The position numbers and the translations under genes are program-made. 64,000 bases of DNA from Spirochaetia bacterium (lineage in GTDB: Bacteria; Spirochaetota; Spirochaetia; Treponematales; Treponemataceae): assembly GCA_900767955.1 (NCBI GenBank), contig CAAGBC010000006.1, positions 1 through 64,000 on the forward strand, in the 5' to 3' direction. The notes below the pieces were generated by a model, which ran no database searches, was not told the DNA's origin, and saw only the letters and a list, made by a program, of their open reading frames with translations. Numbering within the stretch: position 1 is the stretch's first letter; each line of letters opens with the position of its first letter. Positions 43,753-53,582 of this stretch are shown in pieces.

Positions 43753-44571
43753 ATGAAAATTTCTAACAAATTTTTCTTTGGCGCTTTAATCGCTGCTTCT
43801 ATCGCTCTCGTCGGTTGTGGAAACGAAGCTATCGGTGAAGATTCAATTATCAAAGCACGTGGTAATACTGCTACAATTGATTACACAAACGACACAGATG
43901 CAATGGTTAGAGCTGTAAAGCCAGTAAAATTTGAACACACACAGTCACTTTGCCATGTTTCAGTTGAAAATGTAGAAGCTGCAAAAAAATCTGTTATTGG
44001 ATATGTTTTTGATAAACATACTAAAAACAATGTAAGTGATATGTATGTTGTTGGTTTACGTGTAAACAACGGAAAAGTTGAATATTATCTTTCATTCTTT
44101 GATGAAGTTACAAGTGAACAGCTTGCTGAAAACCAAACATCATTTGGAACAGAATATGGATTTAATGGAACTGATTGGGTTGCAGATGATCCAAATACAA
44201 AAGACTGGGAACTAAAAGGTACTTCAGCTGATTATGCAGTATTACCACAAGTTGAAACAGATAAACTTGTAAAAGGTAACAAATTAGATTGTTATGTTGG
44301 TGTTATGTATGATGAAGAAACTAAAGAATTTCAAGTTGGTATCTTTGAAGCTACACCAGCACTTGCAGAAATTACAGAAATAGACAAAATAACAGAATCT
44401 CAGCAGGTAGCTCTCGGAGAAGCTTTTGTTACAGGTGGAATGGTATCACCAAAAGATCCTGAAAATGTAAAGGGTGAAATCGGTTTCTATGCTAATGTTG
44501 TACCTGCTGCAACATTGACAGGTTCTTGGGATAACACAGCTCGTAAAGCTGCTGAAGTTGTTGAAGAATAA
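43753..44571 (+). CDS. Lipoprotein of unknown function
   Basis: 272 residues. Lipoprotein signal ending ALVGC (Cys22). The mature part is beta-rich and acidic with few cysteines; no family recognised. Codon use is richer in C-ending codons than the neighbours, like the ribosomal protein genes, and the promoter and ribosome site are strong, so it is likely abundant at the cell surface or in the periplasm. It stands alone between its own promoter and terminator. Confidence 0.75.
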   Translation: MKISNKFFFGALIAASIALVGCGNEAIGEDSIIKARGNTATIDYTNDTDAMVRAVKPVKFEHTQSLCHVSVENVEAAKKSVIGYVFDKHTKNNVSDMYVVGLRVNNGKVEYYLSFFDEVTSEQLAENQTSFGTEYGFNGTDWVADDPNTKDWELKGTSADYAVLPQVETDKLVKGNKLDCYVGVMYDEETKEFQVGIFEATPALAEITEIDKITESQQVALGEAFVTGGMVSPKDPENVKGEIGFYANVVPAATLTGSWDNTARKAAEVVEE

Positions 44572-44595
44572 TTTTAATTAAAATTATTTAATCCA

Positions 44596-44635
44596 AAAGG
44601 CGATTATCATTTATTTGGTAATCGTCTTTTTTTTG
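44596..44635 (+). terminator. Terminator after the lipoprotein gene
   Basis: AAGGCGATTA pairs with TAATCGTCTT, followed by eight or more T. Confidence 0.8.
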
Positions 44636-44649
44636 TTTTAAATCATTCC

Positions 44650-44678
44650 TTGACAATAATTTAATCAGTCTATATGCT
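44650..44678 (+). promoter_or_regulatory. Promoter of kdgK-eda-ttcA (leaderless)
   Basis: TTGACA (44650-44655), 17-base spacer, TATGCT (44673-44678), seven bases before the ATG at 44686. Confidence 0.6.
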
Positions 44679-44685
44679 TTTTATT

Positions 44686-45699
44686 ATGGGAAAAATTGTT
44701 ACATTTGGAGAAATTATGCTAAGGCTAAAATCTCCTGCAAAAGAGCGCTTGTTTCAAAGTGGAATGTTAGAATCTGTTTTTGGTGGTAGTGAAGCAAATG
44801 TTGCTGTTTCTTTGGCAATATTCGGAAAAGAATCTGAATATGTTACTGCTTTACCTGATAATGATATTGGCCGTGCAGTTATTTCTTCTTTGTCATATTA
44901 TGGTGTAAATGTTAATTCTGTTAATAAAGAAGGCAGATTAGGAATATATTTTTTGGAAGATGGAGCTTGTCAACGCCCTTCAAAAGTAATTTATGACAGA
45001 AGTCAAAGTTGTTTGGCAGTAACTCCAAGTAGTGAATATGATTGGAAATCTATCATGACAGATGCAACTTGGTTTCATTTGTCTGGAGTTACGCCAGCAG
45101 TTTCACAAATTGCTGCAGATTGTGCTTTTGATGCAATAAAAACTGCAAAACAAATGGGTGCAACTGTTTCATTAGATTTAAATTACAGAAAAAAATTATG
45201 GAAATACGGAAAATCTGCTTCAGAAGTTATGACAGAACTTGCAAAAATGGCAGATGTAATAATTGCCAATGAAGAAGATATTCAATCTTGTTTAGGAATT
45301 AGTTTAAGAAATTTTAATACAACAACAGAAAGTTATCGCGATTTGTGTCAGCAAGTAAAAAAACAATATCCTAATGTAAAAATTGTTGCTGTTACCCTAA
45401 GACACAGTTATTCCGCAGATAAAAATGGTTGGTCAACTGTAATGCTTGGAACAGAAAAATTTTACGAATCTACTCGTTATGAAATAGAAAATATTGTTGA
45501 AAGAGTAGGAGCGGGGGATTCTTTTGCAGCAGGCTTAATTTATGGTTTGACAGAATTTAATGATGAACAAAAATCTTTAGAATTTGCAACTGCTGCATCT
45601 TGTTTAAAACATTCAATTTGTGGCGATTTTAATCTTTCTACAAAAGATGAAGTTATTGCATTAATGAATGGCAATTCCACAGGAAGAATTCAACGATAA
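44686..45699 (+). CDS. kdgK: PfkB-family sugar kinase, probable 2-keto-3-deoxygluconate kinase
   Basis: 337 residues from ATG 44686; the ATG at 44674 overlaps the -10 box. PfkB signatures: GGSEANVAVSLAIFGKES near the N-terminus and the catalytic ERVGAGDSFAAGLIYGL near the C-terminus (catalytic Asp in GAGDS). The neighbouring KDPG aldolase makes KDG the likely substrate: KDG + ATP gives KDPG. No edd gene is near, so the pair probably serves uronate or pectin breakdown and not the full Entner-Doudoroff route. Confidence 0.85.
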   Translation: MGKIVTFGEIMLRLKSPAKERLFQSGMLESVFGGSEANVAVSLAIFGKESEYVTALPDNDIGRAVISSLSYYGVNVNSVNKEGRLGIYFLEDGACQRPSKVIYDRSQSCLAVTPSSEYDWKSIMTDATWFHLSGVTPAVSQIAADCAFDAIKTAKQMGATVSLDLNYRKKLWKYGKSASEVMTELAKMADVIIANEEDIQSCLGISLRNFNTTTESYRDLCQQVKKQYPNVKIVAVTLRHSYSADKNGWSTVMLGTEKFYESTRYEIENIVERVGAGDSFAAGLIYGLTEFNDEQKSLEFATAASCLKHSICGDFNLSTKDEVIALMNGNSTGRIQR

Positions 45700-45710
45700 T
45701 TAGGTGATTT

Positions 45711-46364
45711 ATGTTCGAAATGGATAAAAAAATAATTGATTCTGGAATTCTTGCTGTAATTCAACTTGAAAATATCGAAGATTCTGTTCCTTTGGCACAA
45801 GCTTTGGTTGAAGGCGGAATTTCTACTGCGGAAATTACTTTTAGAAATCCTGAAAAAATTGCAGATATTGCTAAAATAATTAGTAATATCAGAAAAAATG
45901 TTCCGCAATTATTTATTGGCGGAGCAACTGTTACTAGTCCAGAAATTGCAAAAATTGCTGTTGATTCTGGAGCGCAATTTATTATTTCAGCAGGTTTTAA
46001 ATCTTCCACAGTTGAATATTGTATAAACAACAAAGTTCCTGTTTACCCTGGAATTGCAACGCCTTCAGAAATAGAAGTTGCTTTAGATTATAATTTATCA
46101 ATATTAAAATTTTTTCCTGCAGAAGTTTTTGGCGGAACTGCAGCTCTTAAGGCTTTTGCAGGGCCATATCCGCATTTGAAATTTATTGTAACGGGCGGAA
46201 TTAATCAAAATAATGCAGAAAAATATTTTGCTTGTAATAATGTTGCTTCTGTAAGTGGAAGTTGGATTACTCCAAAAGATTTAATTTTGCAAAAAAAGTG
46301 GAATGAAATTAAAGCGATTGCACAACAAACTGTTCAGTTAAAGCAAAAAATAAAAGGTGAATAA
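45711..46364 (+). CDS. eda: KDPG/KHG aldolase
   Basis: 217 residues. It splits KDPG to pyruvate and glyceraldehyde-3-phosphate. The catalytic Glu is in TAEITFRNP and the Schiff-base Lys in KFFPAEVFGG; the phosphate loop is VTGGI. AGGTGA precedes the ATG. It lies 11 bases after kdgK and directly abuts ttcA. Confidence 0.93.
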   Translation: MFEMDKKIIDSGILAVIQLENIEDSVPLAQALVEGGISTAEITFRNPEKIADIAKIISNIRKNVPQLFIGGATVTSPEIAKIAVDSGAQFIISAGFKSSTVEYCINNKVPVYPGIATPSEIEVALDYNLSILKFFPAEVFGGTAALKAFAGPYPHLKFIVTGGINQNNAEKYFACNNVASVSGSWITPKDLILQKKWNEIKAIAQQTVQLKQKIKGE

Positions 46365-47072
46365 ATGCCACAGCCGATTTTGTTTAGTTTAATTGACAAA
46401 GTTATTTATGATTATAATTTAATTCAAGATGGTGATAAAATTTTAATTGGTGCATCGGGAGGAAAAGATTCTACTGCGTTAATTGAATATTTTGCAAATC
46501 GTGTAAAACGCCCTAATTGTAATTTTGAATATAAGGCTTTGGCTATTCAAAGTGATTTTTCTCCTGCGTTTCCAGAAAATATTAAAAATCTTTTTGATAA
46601 GTGGAATGTTCCTTTTGAAATTGTTGATGTGGATATTATGGCCAGATTAAAGCCTGGGCGCAAAATGAATTGTTATTGGTGTTCTACACAGCGTCGTTCT
46701 GAATTATTAAAATATGCCATGGAAAATGGATTTAACAAAATTGCACTGGGGCATCACTTAGACGATGTTTTAGAAACTTTGTTAATGAATATGATAGACC
46801 AACGAAAACTTACTGCTATGCCTCCGCTTTTGACTTATGATAATTATCCTGTAAGTATAATTCGGCCTTTAAGTTATGCTCCGGAAGATTTAATTATTGA
46901 ACACGCTACTTTAGGTGGATTTATTGGTTGGACTTGTACTTGTAATTATCAAGAAAACAGCAACAGAAAAAAAGCACGCCAGCAATTAGAAGTAATCACT
47001 GGCGGCGATAGAAAAAAGAAAACACATATGTATGAATCTTTAAAGAATATTGATACTCGATATCTTCCTTAA
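46365..47072 (+). CDS. ttcA: TtcA-family tRNA 2-thiolation protein
   Basis: 235 residues. PP-loop SGGKDSTALIEYF (ATP binding), CYWC (CxxC) in the middle and a third Cys group CTCN near the C-terminus, the set that holds the Fe-S cluster in TtcA. LGHHLDDVLETLLMN is typical. TtcA makes 2-thiocytidine at tRNA position 32. It is shorter than E. coli TtcA (311). Its start follows the eda stop with no gap, a surprising partner for sugar genes. Confidence 0.85.
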   Translation: MPQPILFSLIDKVIYDYNLIQDGDKILIGASGGKDSTALIEYFANRVKRPNCNFEYKALAIQSDFSPAFPENIKNLFDKWNVPFEIVDVDIMARLKPGRKMNCYWCSTQRRSELLKYAMENGFNKIALGHHLDDVLETLLMNMIDQRKLTAMPPLLTYDNYPVSIIRPLSYAPEDLIIEHATLGGFIGWTCTCNYQENSNRKKARQQLEVITGGDRKKKTHMYESLKNIDTRYLP

Positions 47073-47082
47073 AGATTTTTAA

Positions 47083-48540
47083 TTATTTTATATTTTCTTC
47101 GATGAATTTTAATTTTAGATCTTTTAATTCCTCTGTAATTGATACTTTGTAAATATGAGGATTTAAAATTCGTTTGTATGATTCGTCAAAAGTTGCAAGT
47201 TGATTTTGCATAGTTTGGCGACTTAATTTTAATTGTTCAGCTTCTGGCAATCTTGGCTGCAGACGATTTCCGTTTTCTACACGCTTCTTTAGTAATGGTT
47301 CAATTTTTGAAGCTGTAAAAGAAAATTGTCTATAATCAACCATTGGATGATAATATCTGTATTCTTTGTTTGTTTCTAATGTTTCATCTTCTAATGCAAG
47401 AATATCTGCACATGCCATTCCATTTTCGTCATAAAGGCGATATACATTTTTGACTCCTGGGTTTGTTGTTTTTGCAGGATTATCAGAGAATTTCATAGCA
47501 GGTTTCATTGTGTTTGTTGATTTATCATGACGAGCTGCAAGTTTGTAAACACCTGTGAAGGAAGCTTCTGTTCCGCCTGTTACCATGTGTGTTCCAACTC
47601 CCCAACTATTGATAGGAGCGTTATTTGCAACTAAAGTTGTTATAATTTCTTCTGTTAGTTCATTTGATACAGAAATTTTTGCTTGTGGAAGTCCTGCGTT
47701 ATCAAGTTCTTTTCTTACTTCTCTTGTAAGGTATGAAATATCCCCTGAATCAAGGCGAACACCAAAGTTGTAGCCTTTTTCTACAAGTTCTTTTCCAACG
47801 ATGATTGCATTTTTGATTCCAGATTTTAATGTGTCGTATGTATCAATCAAAAATACTGAATTTTGTGGATATATTTTTGCATAAGCACGGAATGCCTCTA
47901 GTTCACTAGGGAATGACATAATCCAAGAGTGGGCCATTGTTCCCATTACAGGAATGCCATAGAGTTTTCCTGCTAATGTGTTTGATGTTCCTGATGCTCC
48001 ACCAATATATGCGGCTCTTGTTGCACTCATTGCGCCATCTGGGCCTTGAGCTCTTCTTAAACCAAATTCCATAATTGGAGCTTTTTTTGATGCTAACCAA
48101 ACTCTTGCAGTTTTTGTTGCAATTAAACTTTGGAAATTTACTATGTTAAGGATTAATCCTTCTACAATTTGTGCTTCAATTAAATTTGCGTGGATTCTTA
48201 ATAATGGTTCTTGTGGAAAAATAACTGTTCCTTCGTCCATCATATAAATGTCGCCACTGAATTTAAAATCTTTTAGAAAATCAAGGAAGCCTTGTTCAAA
48301 AATCTTTTGTTCAGCAAGATATTTTATATCATCTTCTGAAAAGCTAAATTCAGTTATTGCATCAAGCAATGTTTCGTTTCCTGCAAGAACTGAAAATCCA
48401 CCGTTGAAAGGATTTCTTCTAAAGAACATATCAAAAATAACTTTTTGATTCATGCCTTCTTTCCAATAGCCTTGCGCCATTGTTAATTCGTAAAAATCTG
48501 TGAACAAGGCATTGCTGCTATAGTTTGTTGTTTTGTTCAT
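47083..48540 (-). CDS. pncB: Nicotinate phosphoribosyltransferase
   Basis: 485 residues. It converts nicotinate and PRPP to nicotinate mononucleotide, feeding nadD. Family blocks include FTDFYELTMAQGYW, EFGLRRAQGPDGA, FGVRLDSGDI and the MVTGGTEASF loop. GGAGG lies before the ATG on the minus strand. It is convergent with ttcA. Confidence 0.95.
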   Translation of the reverse strand: MNKTTNYSSNALFTDFYELTMAQGYWKEGMNQKVIFDMFFRRNPFNGGFSVLAGNETLLDAITEFSFSEDDIKYLAEQKIFEQGFLDFLKDFKFSGDIYMMDEGTVIFPQEPLLRIHANLIEAQIVEGLILNIVNFQSLIATKTARVWLASKKAPIMEFGLRRAQGPDGAMSATRAAYIGGASGTSNTLAGKLYGIPVMGTMAHSWIMSFPSELEAFRAYAKIYPQNSVFLIDTYDTLKSGIKNAIIVGKELVEKGYNFGVRLDSGDISYLTREVRKELDNAGLPQAKISVSNELTEEIITTLVANNAPINSWGVGTHMVTGGTEASFTGVYKLAARHDKSTNTMKPAMKFSDNPAKTTNPGVKNVYRLYDENGMACADILALEDETLETNKEYRYYHPMVDYRQFSFTASKIEPLLKKRVENGNRLQPRLPEAEQLKLSRQTMQNQLATFDESYKRILNPHIYKVSITEELKDLKLKFIEENIK

Positions 48541-48662
48541 AAAACCTCCATTTATTTAGGGGATTTCTTTGAGTCTGTGTCCAGCATCTGTCCGCAGTCT
48601 ACCTGTCCCAGCTTTGTTTTATAATAAGTTAAATTGTAATTAATGTCAAAATCTTATGTAAA

Positions 48663-49475
48663 TTAATGTTTACAAGGTCTTTTGTTAAATTTGTATGTAA
48701 ACCATGCAACTAAATTTCTTCCTACAAAACTAGAAGCTGTAGCTGCAAATTTCCATTTTAATGCATAAAGAATAATTCTTTTTCCTTTGTAGGCTTTTTT
48801 TAGACAATGTTTTACTACTTTGTCTGCAGGAAGTCCGTGTTTTACTTTTTCTCTTGCTCCGTTTGATGCAACATTGGCAAATTCTGTGCTTACAGGCCCA
48901 GGACATAATGCACATACTTTTATTCCTTTGTGCTTTAATTCTGCTGCTAATGCAATTGAAAAACTTAATACATAAGATTTTGTTGCTGCATAAACTGCAA
49001 AATTTCCAAGAGGCATAAATGACGCAAGGCTTGCTGTATTTATTAAAATTGAATCTTTTTTCATGTAAGGAATTGCGTATCCACAAATTCCTGTTAATGA
49101 TGAACAATTTAATTCAATCATTTCTATTTCTTTTTCAACAGGAGTTTCTTCAAATGTTCCGTAAGTTCCAAAACCTGCGTTGTTTACAAGAATGCTAATT
49201 GTTGTTTCTTCTGTGTTTTCTTGATGTAGTATTTCTGCAAATTTTTTTGAGCCTTCTTTTCCAGAGATGTCTAATTCGATTATTTTTGGAATTAAATTAG
49301 TGTTGAAGTTTTTTTCTGAACATATTTTTTTTATTGATGTAGCAATTTCTTCTAAATTATTTTTTCGTCTAGCTATTAACCATATTTCATCTAATGGTTT
49401 TGTTTGTGATATTTGTAATGCAAATTCTTTTCCCATTCCAGAACTTGCGCCTGTGATTATTGCTATTTTCTTCAT
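48663..49475 (-). CDS. Short-chain dehydrogenase/reductase
   Basis: 270 residues. Rossmann motif TGASSGMGKEFA, NNAGFGTYG, and the catalytic pair Tyr-x3-Lys in YAATKSY with an upstream Ser (NTASLASF). It belongs to the DltE/YqjQ-like classical SDRs; substrate unknown. The ATG lacks a Shine-Dalgarno; TATACT (49487-49482) ends six bases before it with TTGAAA 17 bases away, so it is probably leaderless. Its -35 box overlaps that of the divergent GH3 gene. Confidence 0.88.
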   Translation of the reverse strand: MKKIAIITGASSGMGKEFALQISQTKPLDEIWLIARRKNNLEEIATSIKKICSEKNFNTNLIPKIIELDISGKEGSKKFAEILHQENTEETTISILVNNAGFGTYGTFEETPVEKEIEMIELNCSSLTGICGYAIPYMKKDSILINTASLASFMPLGNFAVYAATKSYVLSFSIALAAELKHKGIKVCALCPGPVSTEFANVASNGAREKVKHGLPADKVVKHCLKKAYKGKRIILYALKWKFAATASSFVGRNLVAWFTYKFNKRPCKH

Positions 49476-49538
49476 ATGAATAGTATATCAGTATGAATAT
49501 CTGTTTTCAATCCATAGTTTTTTTTATATAATATATTT

Positions 49539-50882
49539 ATGAAGAGATTTACTTATTTTTTGTTTTTATGTTTGTTTATAACTTCTTGCAAAAAAATTGA
49601 TGTTCAAAAAACAGCACAAGAAAAAAAGTCTAGAATTTCGGCACAGCAAATTCAAAAAAATATTAATGAATTAAATTTAAAAAAAGAAGCAGCTCTTGAT
49701 TTGTTTATAAATAATCTTTCCATTGAACAAAAAGTTTCACAATTGTTTATTGAAAATTTGGAAGGGGACAGAGTTTTTGTTCCTGTTGAAAAAACTGGTG
49801 CGTTAACTGGTAATCCAAAAAGTGGAAGTGCCTTAGTTCCTGGTGGATATTTGTTTTTTTCTTATAATTTAGCTGACAATATTAAGGATATTATGAAATT
49901 CACAGATTCAATTAGAGATTACTGTGTAAAAAATAATATTATTCCTCCTTTTTTGACTATAGACCAGGAAGGTGGCTTTGTTAATCGATTAAAAGTTGTT
50001 GCAGGGCCTTTGCCATCTTGCCAAAGAGTTTCACAATGTTTGACTGTTCAGAAGGCTTACGAATTGTATTCATTACAAGCAATTCAAATGGCAGCTCTTG
50101 GGTTTAATATGAATCTTGCACCTGTGGTTGAAACTTGTACTGAAAAAAATAAATTATTCCTTAATGGAAGAAGTTTTGGTTCTACTGAAAATGTTATTAA
50201 TTATGGAACTGCTGCTGTAAACGCATTTCAGAATAATAATATTGCTTCTGTAATTAAACATTTTCCTGGTAATACAAATACTGACCCTCATACAGGGCTT
50301 CCAGAAATTGATGTAACTCCTGCTGAATTAGAAGAAATGTTATATCCTTTTGTTCAAATAATGAAAAATAATCCTGTGGCAGTTTTAATGTCTCATGCAA
50401 GAACTTCAATTGTTGATAAAGATGTTCCTGCGTGTTTGTCTACAAAATGGGTTGATGAAATTTTGCGTGGAACTTACGGATATGAAGGAATTATTTTTTC
50501 TGATGATATTTTTATGGCTGCTTTAGCAAAATTAGGTTATCCGCCAGAAGTTGCTTCTGTTAGAGCTATTGAAGTTGGGGTAGATTGTATTATGATTTCT
50601 GAAAAACGATTTGCCAATGCTGCAGCGGCAATTATAAAAGAAGCTTTGCGAGAGCCTGCTTTTGAAGCAAAAATTAATAAATCTGTAAAAAGAATATTAA
50701 AATATAAACTTCAATGTGGTTTATTAAAATATGTAAATAATGATGATGGTTCTTTTTCTATTGAATTTAATAATCCATTTGAAAATATAAATACAAGAGA
50801 ATCAATTTTTAATTCTGCACGAAGAAAAAATATTGATTTGTATATTGATTATTTTACAATTCCATCAAAAGTTAAGCTTTAA
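49539..50882 (+). CDS. Glycoside hydrolase family 3 lipoprotein (NagZ-like)
   Basis: 447 residues. Lipobox FITSC (Cys17). GH3 N-terminal domain with FLTIDQEGGFVNRL, KHFPGNTNTDPHTGLPEI and the nucleophile Asp in IIFSDDIFMAAL. NagZ-type enzymes remove N-acetylglucosamine from muropeptides; here the enzyme would be in the periplasm, unlike cytosolic NagZ. The -10 TATAAT (49527-49532) ends six bases before the ATG and no Shine-Dalgarno is present. Confidence 0.85.
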   Translation: MKRFTYFLFLCLFITSCKKIDVQKTAQEKKSRISAQQIQKNINELNLKKEAALDLFINNLSIEQKVSQLFIENLEGDRVFVPVEKTGALTGNPKSGSALVPGGYLFFSYNLADNIKDIMKFTDSIRDYCVKNNIIPPFLTIDQEGGFVNRLKVVAGPLPSCQRVSQCLTVQKAYELYSLQAIQMAALGFNMNLAPVVETCTEKNKLFLNGRSFGSTENVINYGTAAVNAFQNNNIASVIKHFPGNTNTDPHTGLPEIDVTPAELEEMLYPFVQIMKNNPVAVLMSHARTSIVDKDVPACLSTKWVDEILRGTYGYEGIIFSDDIFMAALAKLGYPPEVASVRAIEVGVDCIMISEKRFANAAAAIIKEALREPAFEAKINKSVKRILKYKLQCGLLKYVNNDDGSFSIEFNNPFENINTRESIFNSARRKNIDLYIDYFTIPSKVKL

Positions 50883-50905
50883 TTTAAAAACTATTTAGGT
50901 GTGTT

Positions 50906-51778
50906 ATGAAAGCTTCAAAAGAAAAAAAGAATATTCAATTAAAAACAAAAGGAAAAGCTGGTTTTGAAGAATATTATAGTTCACTTTTTGGTGAGCGCTG
51001 GCAAAATTTAAAAGAATCTTTTGCAAAAGAATCTGTGTATGCAACTTTTCAATTAAAAGATTGTGAACCATATTATTTAGACCCTGCAAGTGTTTTTGCA
51101 GCTTGTCAACTTCCTTTAGAAGGTGCAAAAGATATTCTTGATTTGTGTGCGGCTCCTGGTGGAAAAACTTTGATTTTAGCTTCTAATATGGATGATGATG
51201 CTGTTTTAGTTTCAAACGAACGCTCTCCATCTCGTAAAAATCGACTTGTTCAAGTTTGTAATCAATGTTTGCCTGAATCTATTTCTTCAAGAATAAAAAT
51301 ATCTTGTAGCGACGGTTCAAAGTGGTGTACTACTCAAACTGAGTGTTATGATAGAATTTTATTAGATGTTCCTTGTTCTTCGGAGCGCCATGTTTTTGCA
51401 GATGAAAAATATCTTGATATGTGGTCGCCTTCAAGAATTAAGTCTTTGGCAATAGAGCAGTGGGCTTTGCTTTCTTCTGCGTATAGATTATTACGCAATG
51501 ATGGTTTTTTATTATATTCCACTTGTGCATTAAATCCAAAAGAAAATGATGAAGTTATTTCACGCCTGGTGAAAAAATTCCCTAATGCCGAAATATGCTT
51601 TCAAGATTCTTTACCAGAGTTTAATCAAAAAATATTTAATTGCTGTCAAATTCAAAATATTCCTAATGTTGAACGAACTGAATTTGGTTTTCATATGCTG
51701 CCTGATGTTCAAGCTGGAATGGGGCCTATTTGGTTTACTTTAGTTCATAAAAAAATTGTGAATAATGAAGATATGTGA
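50906..51778 (+). CDS. RsmB/NSUN-type RNA 5-methylcytosine methyltransferase
   Basis: 290 residues, lacking the NusB-like N-terminal domain of RsmB. SAM motif LDLCAAPGGKTLIL, motif IV DVPCSSERHVF and motif VI STCALNPKENDEV. The Pro-Cys and Thr-Cys cysteines are the catalytic and release residues of this family. The SERHVF sequence is like mitochondrial NSUN4. Target RNA unknown. It follows GH3 by 23 bases. Confidence 0.88.
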   Translation: MKASKEKKNIQLKTKGKAGFEEYYSSLFGERWQNLKESFAKESVYATFQLKDCEPYYLDPASVFAACQLPLEGAKDILDLCAAPGGKTLILASNMDDDAVLVSNERSPSRKNRLVQVCNQCLPESISSRIKISCSDGSKWCTTQTECYDRILLDVPCSSERHVFADEKYLDMWSPSRIKSLAIEQWALLSSAYRLLRNDGFLLYSTCALNPKENDEVISRLVKKFPNAEICFQDSLPEFNQKIFNCCQIQNIPNVERTEFGFHMLPDVQAGMGPIWFTLVHKKIVNNEDM

Positions 51779-51802
51779 TAAAATGAAATTGGGTTTTTTG
51801 TT

Positions 51803-53140
51803 ATGAATAAATTATATAGATCAAAAATAATTGAAGAAATTATAATCCGTGAACGAAATATAAATGGAATTCAAGATATTGATGTTTTATTAGAAAAATT
51901 GTTGTCTGAAGTTCGTAAATATGTAAATGCTGATGCTGGTTCTATTTATATTGTTGAAGGTTCTAAGTTAAAAATTAAATGTGCGCAAAATGATACTCAG
52001 TTAAAAAAACTTCCAGCAGGAAAAAAATTAAAATATGTTTCTTTTTCTTTTCCAATAGATGAAACTTCTATCGCAGGTTATGTTGCATTAACTGGAAATA
52101 CATTAGTTATCGATGATGTTTACAAATTAGATAGCAATACTCCGTATAAATTTAATAAAAAACCCGACATTGAAAATAATTATAGAACAAAATCTATGTA
52201 TTCTATTCCATTAAAAATTTCAAATGGAAAAGTTGTTGGGGTTATGCAGCTTATTAATGCAAAATCTCATGGTGGAAAAGTTGTTAAATTTAGTAAAGAT
52301 GCAGAAATTTTTATAAATCACTTTGCTCTTCATACTGAACAAGCGTTGAGATATGCATTTCTTTTAGATGATCATTTTAAGAAGATGTTGCGACTTTCTG
52401 AATTCCGTGATCCTAAAGAAACATACCTTCATGTTGAGCGCGTTTCTTTATTTTCTTTGGAAATTTATGATGCTTATGCTTTTAAACATAATATTCCTTT
52501 AAAGGAACAAGAAATATTTAAAGATAATCTTAGAATTGCAGCAAAATTTCATGATATTGGAAAAGTAGGTATTTCCGATTTAATTTTGAAAAAGCCTGGT
52601 CGTTTTACAGATTGTGAACGAGATATTATGAAAGGTCATACTTGTTTAGGTGCAATGCTTTTTTATCCAATCAAATCTGATTTGGACCAAATGTCTTTTG
52701 ATGTTGCTTTGTATCACCATGAACGCTTTGATGGTGGAGCTGCAGGTTATCCTGGAAAATGTTCCTTCCATGAATTTTATAATAAATTTGAAAATGGTAC
52801 TGATGATAAAATGTCTGCTGGGATGTCATATGGTCAATTTTTTGAATCAAATTGCATAAATCCTAGTGTTAATAGTTTTAATGTTGAAATCGGTGTTCCG
52901 TTGGTTGTAAAACAGCCTTTAAAAGGGGATGAAATACCCTTGTCTGCAAGAATTGTTGCTATTGCTGATGTTTTTGATGCTCTTTCTCATAAGCGAGTTT
53001 ACAAAAATGCGTGGTCTTTAGAAGATGCGTTCAATGAAATTAAAAATAATAGTGAACTTCAGTTTGACCCAGAACTTGTTGATGCTTTTATGAGCTCAAA
53101 AGAACAGATTCTTGCGATTTTTAATGCTCACGGTGAATAA
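51803..53140 (+). CDS. GAF and HD-GYP domain signalling protein
   Basis: 445 residues. The N-terminal GAF domain (about 15-185) precedes an HD-GYP domain (about 190-430). HD motif: HDIGKVGISDLILKKPGRF; second ligand GHTCLGA; third YHHERFDGG; GYP in AAGYPGK. HD-GYP proteins hydrolyse cyclic di-GMP. An insertion of about 55 residues separates GYP from the usual IPLSARIVAIADVFDAL block. No Shine-Dalgarno is evident. The last 20 bases overlap the convergent yaiI gene. Confidence 0.85.
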   Translation: MNKLYRSKIIEEIIIRERNINGIQDIDVLLEKLLSEVRKYVNADAGSIYIVEGSKLKIKCAQNDTQLKKLPAGKKLKYVSFSFPIDETSIAGYVALTGNTLVIDDVYKLDSNTPYKFNKKPDIENNYRTKSMYSIPLKISNGKVVGVMQLINAKSHGGKVVKFSKDAEIFINHFALHTEQALRYAFLLDDHFKKMLRLSEFRDPKETYLHVERVSLFSLEIYDAYAFKHNIPLKEQEIFKDNLRIAAKFHDIGKVGISDLILKKPGRFTDCERDIMKGHTCLGAMLFYPIKSDLDQMSFDVALYHHERFDGGAAGYPGKCSFHEFYNKFENGTDDKMSAGMSYGQFFESNCINPSVNSFNVEIGVPLVVKQPLKGDEIPLSARIVAIADVFDALSHKRVYKNAWSLEDAFNEIKNNSELQFDPELVDAFMSSKEQILAIFNAHGE

Positions 53141-53582
53141 TTTTTGTTATTTCTCTGTCAAAGCAATTGATAAATTTTGTTAGCAGTTTTTTATCATAAG
53201 TGTTTGGCTTAAATCCACCTAGTCCAATTTGTGCAAGCTGTAAATCAAAATCTCTATCAGAAAGTTTTTGTTTTATGTTGTCTTTTGTAAAAGATGTTCC
53301 TCTGTCGTTAATTGTTGTTATTGATTTATCTACAAGTCGTGCCGCTAGAGGAATATCTCTAGTTATTACTAAATCATTTTCTTGTACATTATTTACTATA
53401 TAATCATCTGCTGCATCTTGTTCTTGAGGGCATATAATCATTTTAAAATTTGATTTTGAAGAAGGAATTTCTTTATTGGCTACAAATATTACTGATAAAT
53501 TTTTATTTTCAGCATATTTTAATACAAATTCTCTAACTAATTTAGGACATGAATCGGCATCAATCCAAATGGTTATATTCAC
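53121..53582 (-). CDS. YaiI/YqxD family (DUF188) protein
   Basis: 153 residues, GTG start at 53582. Typical blocks: IWIDADSCPK, QDAADDYI, DLVITRDIPLA, NDRGTSF and a short C-terminal helix. PIN-like nuclease fold is proposed for the family; function unknown. The GTG begins immediately after the zapA stop, so it is translated with the zapA operon. Confidence 0.92.
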   Translation of the reverse strand: MNITIWIDADSCPKLVREFVLKYAENKNLSVIFVANKEIPSSKSNFKMIICPQEQDAADDYIVNNVQENDLVITRDIPLAARLVDKSITTINDRGTSFTKDNIKQKLSDRDFDLQLAQIGLGGFKPNTYDKKLLTKFINCFDREITKIIHREH

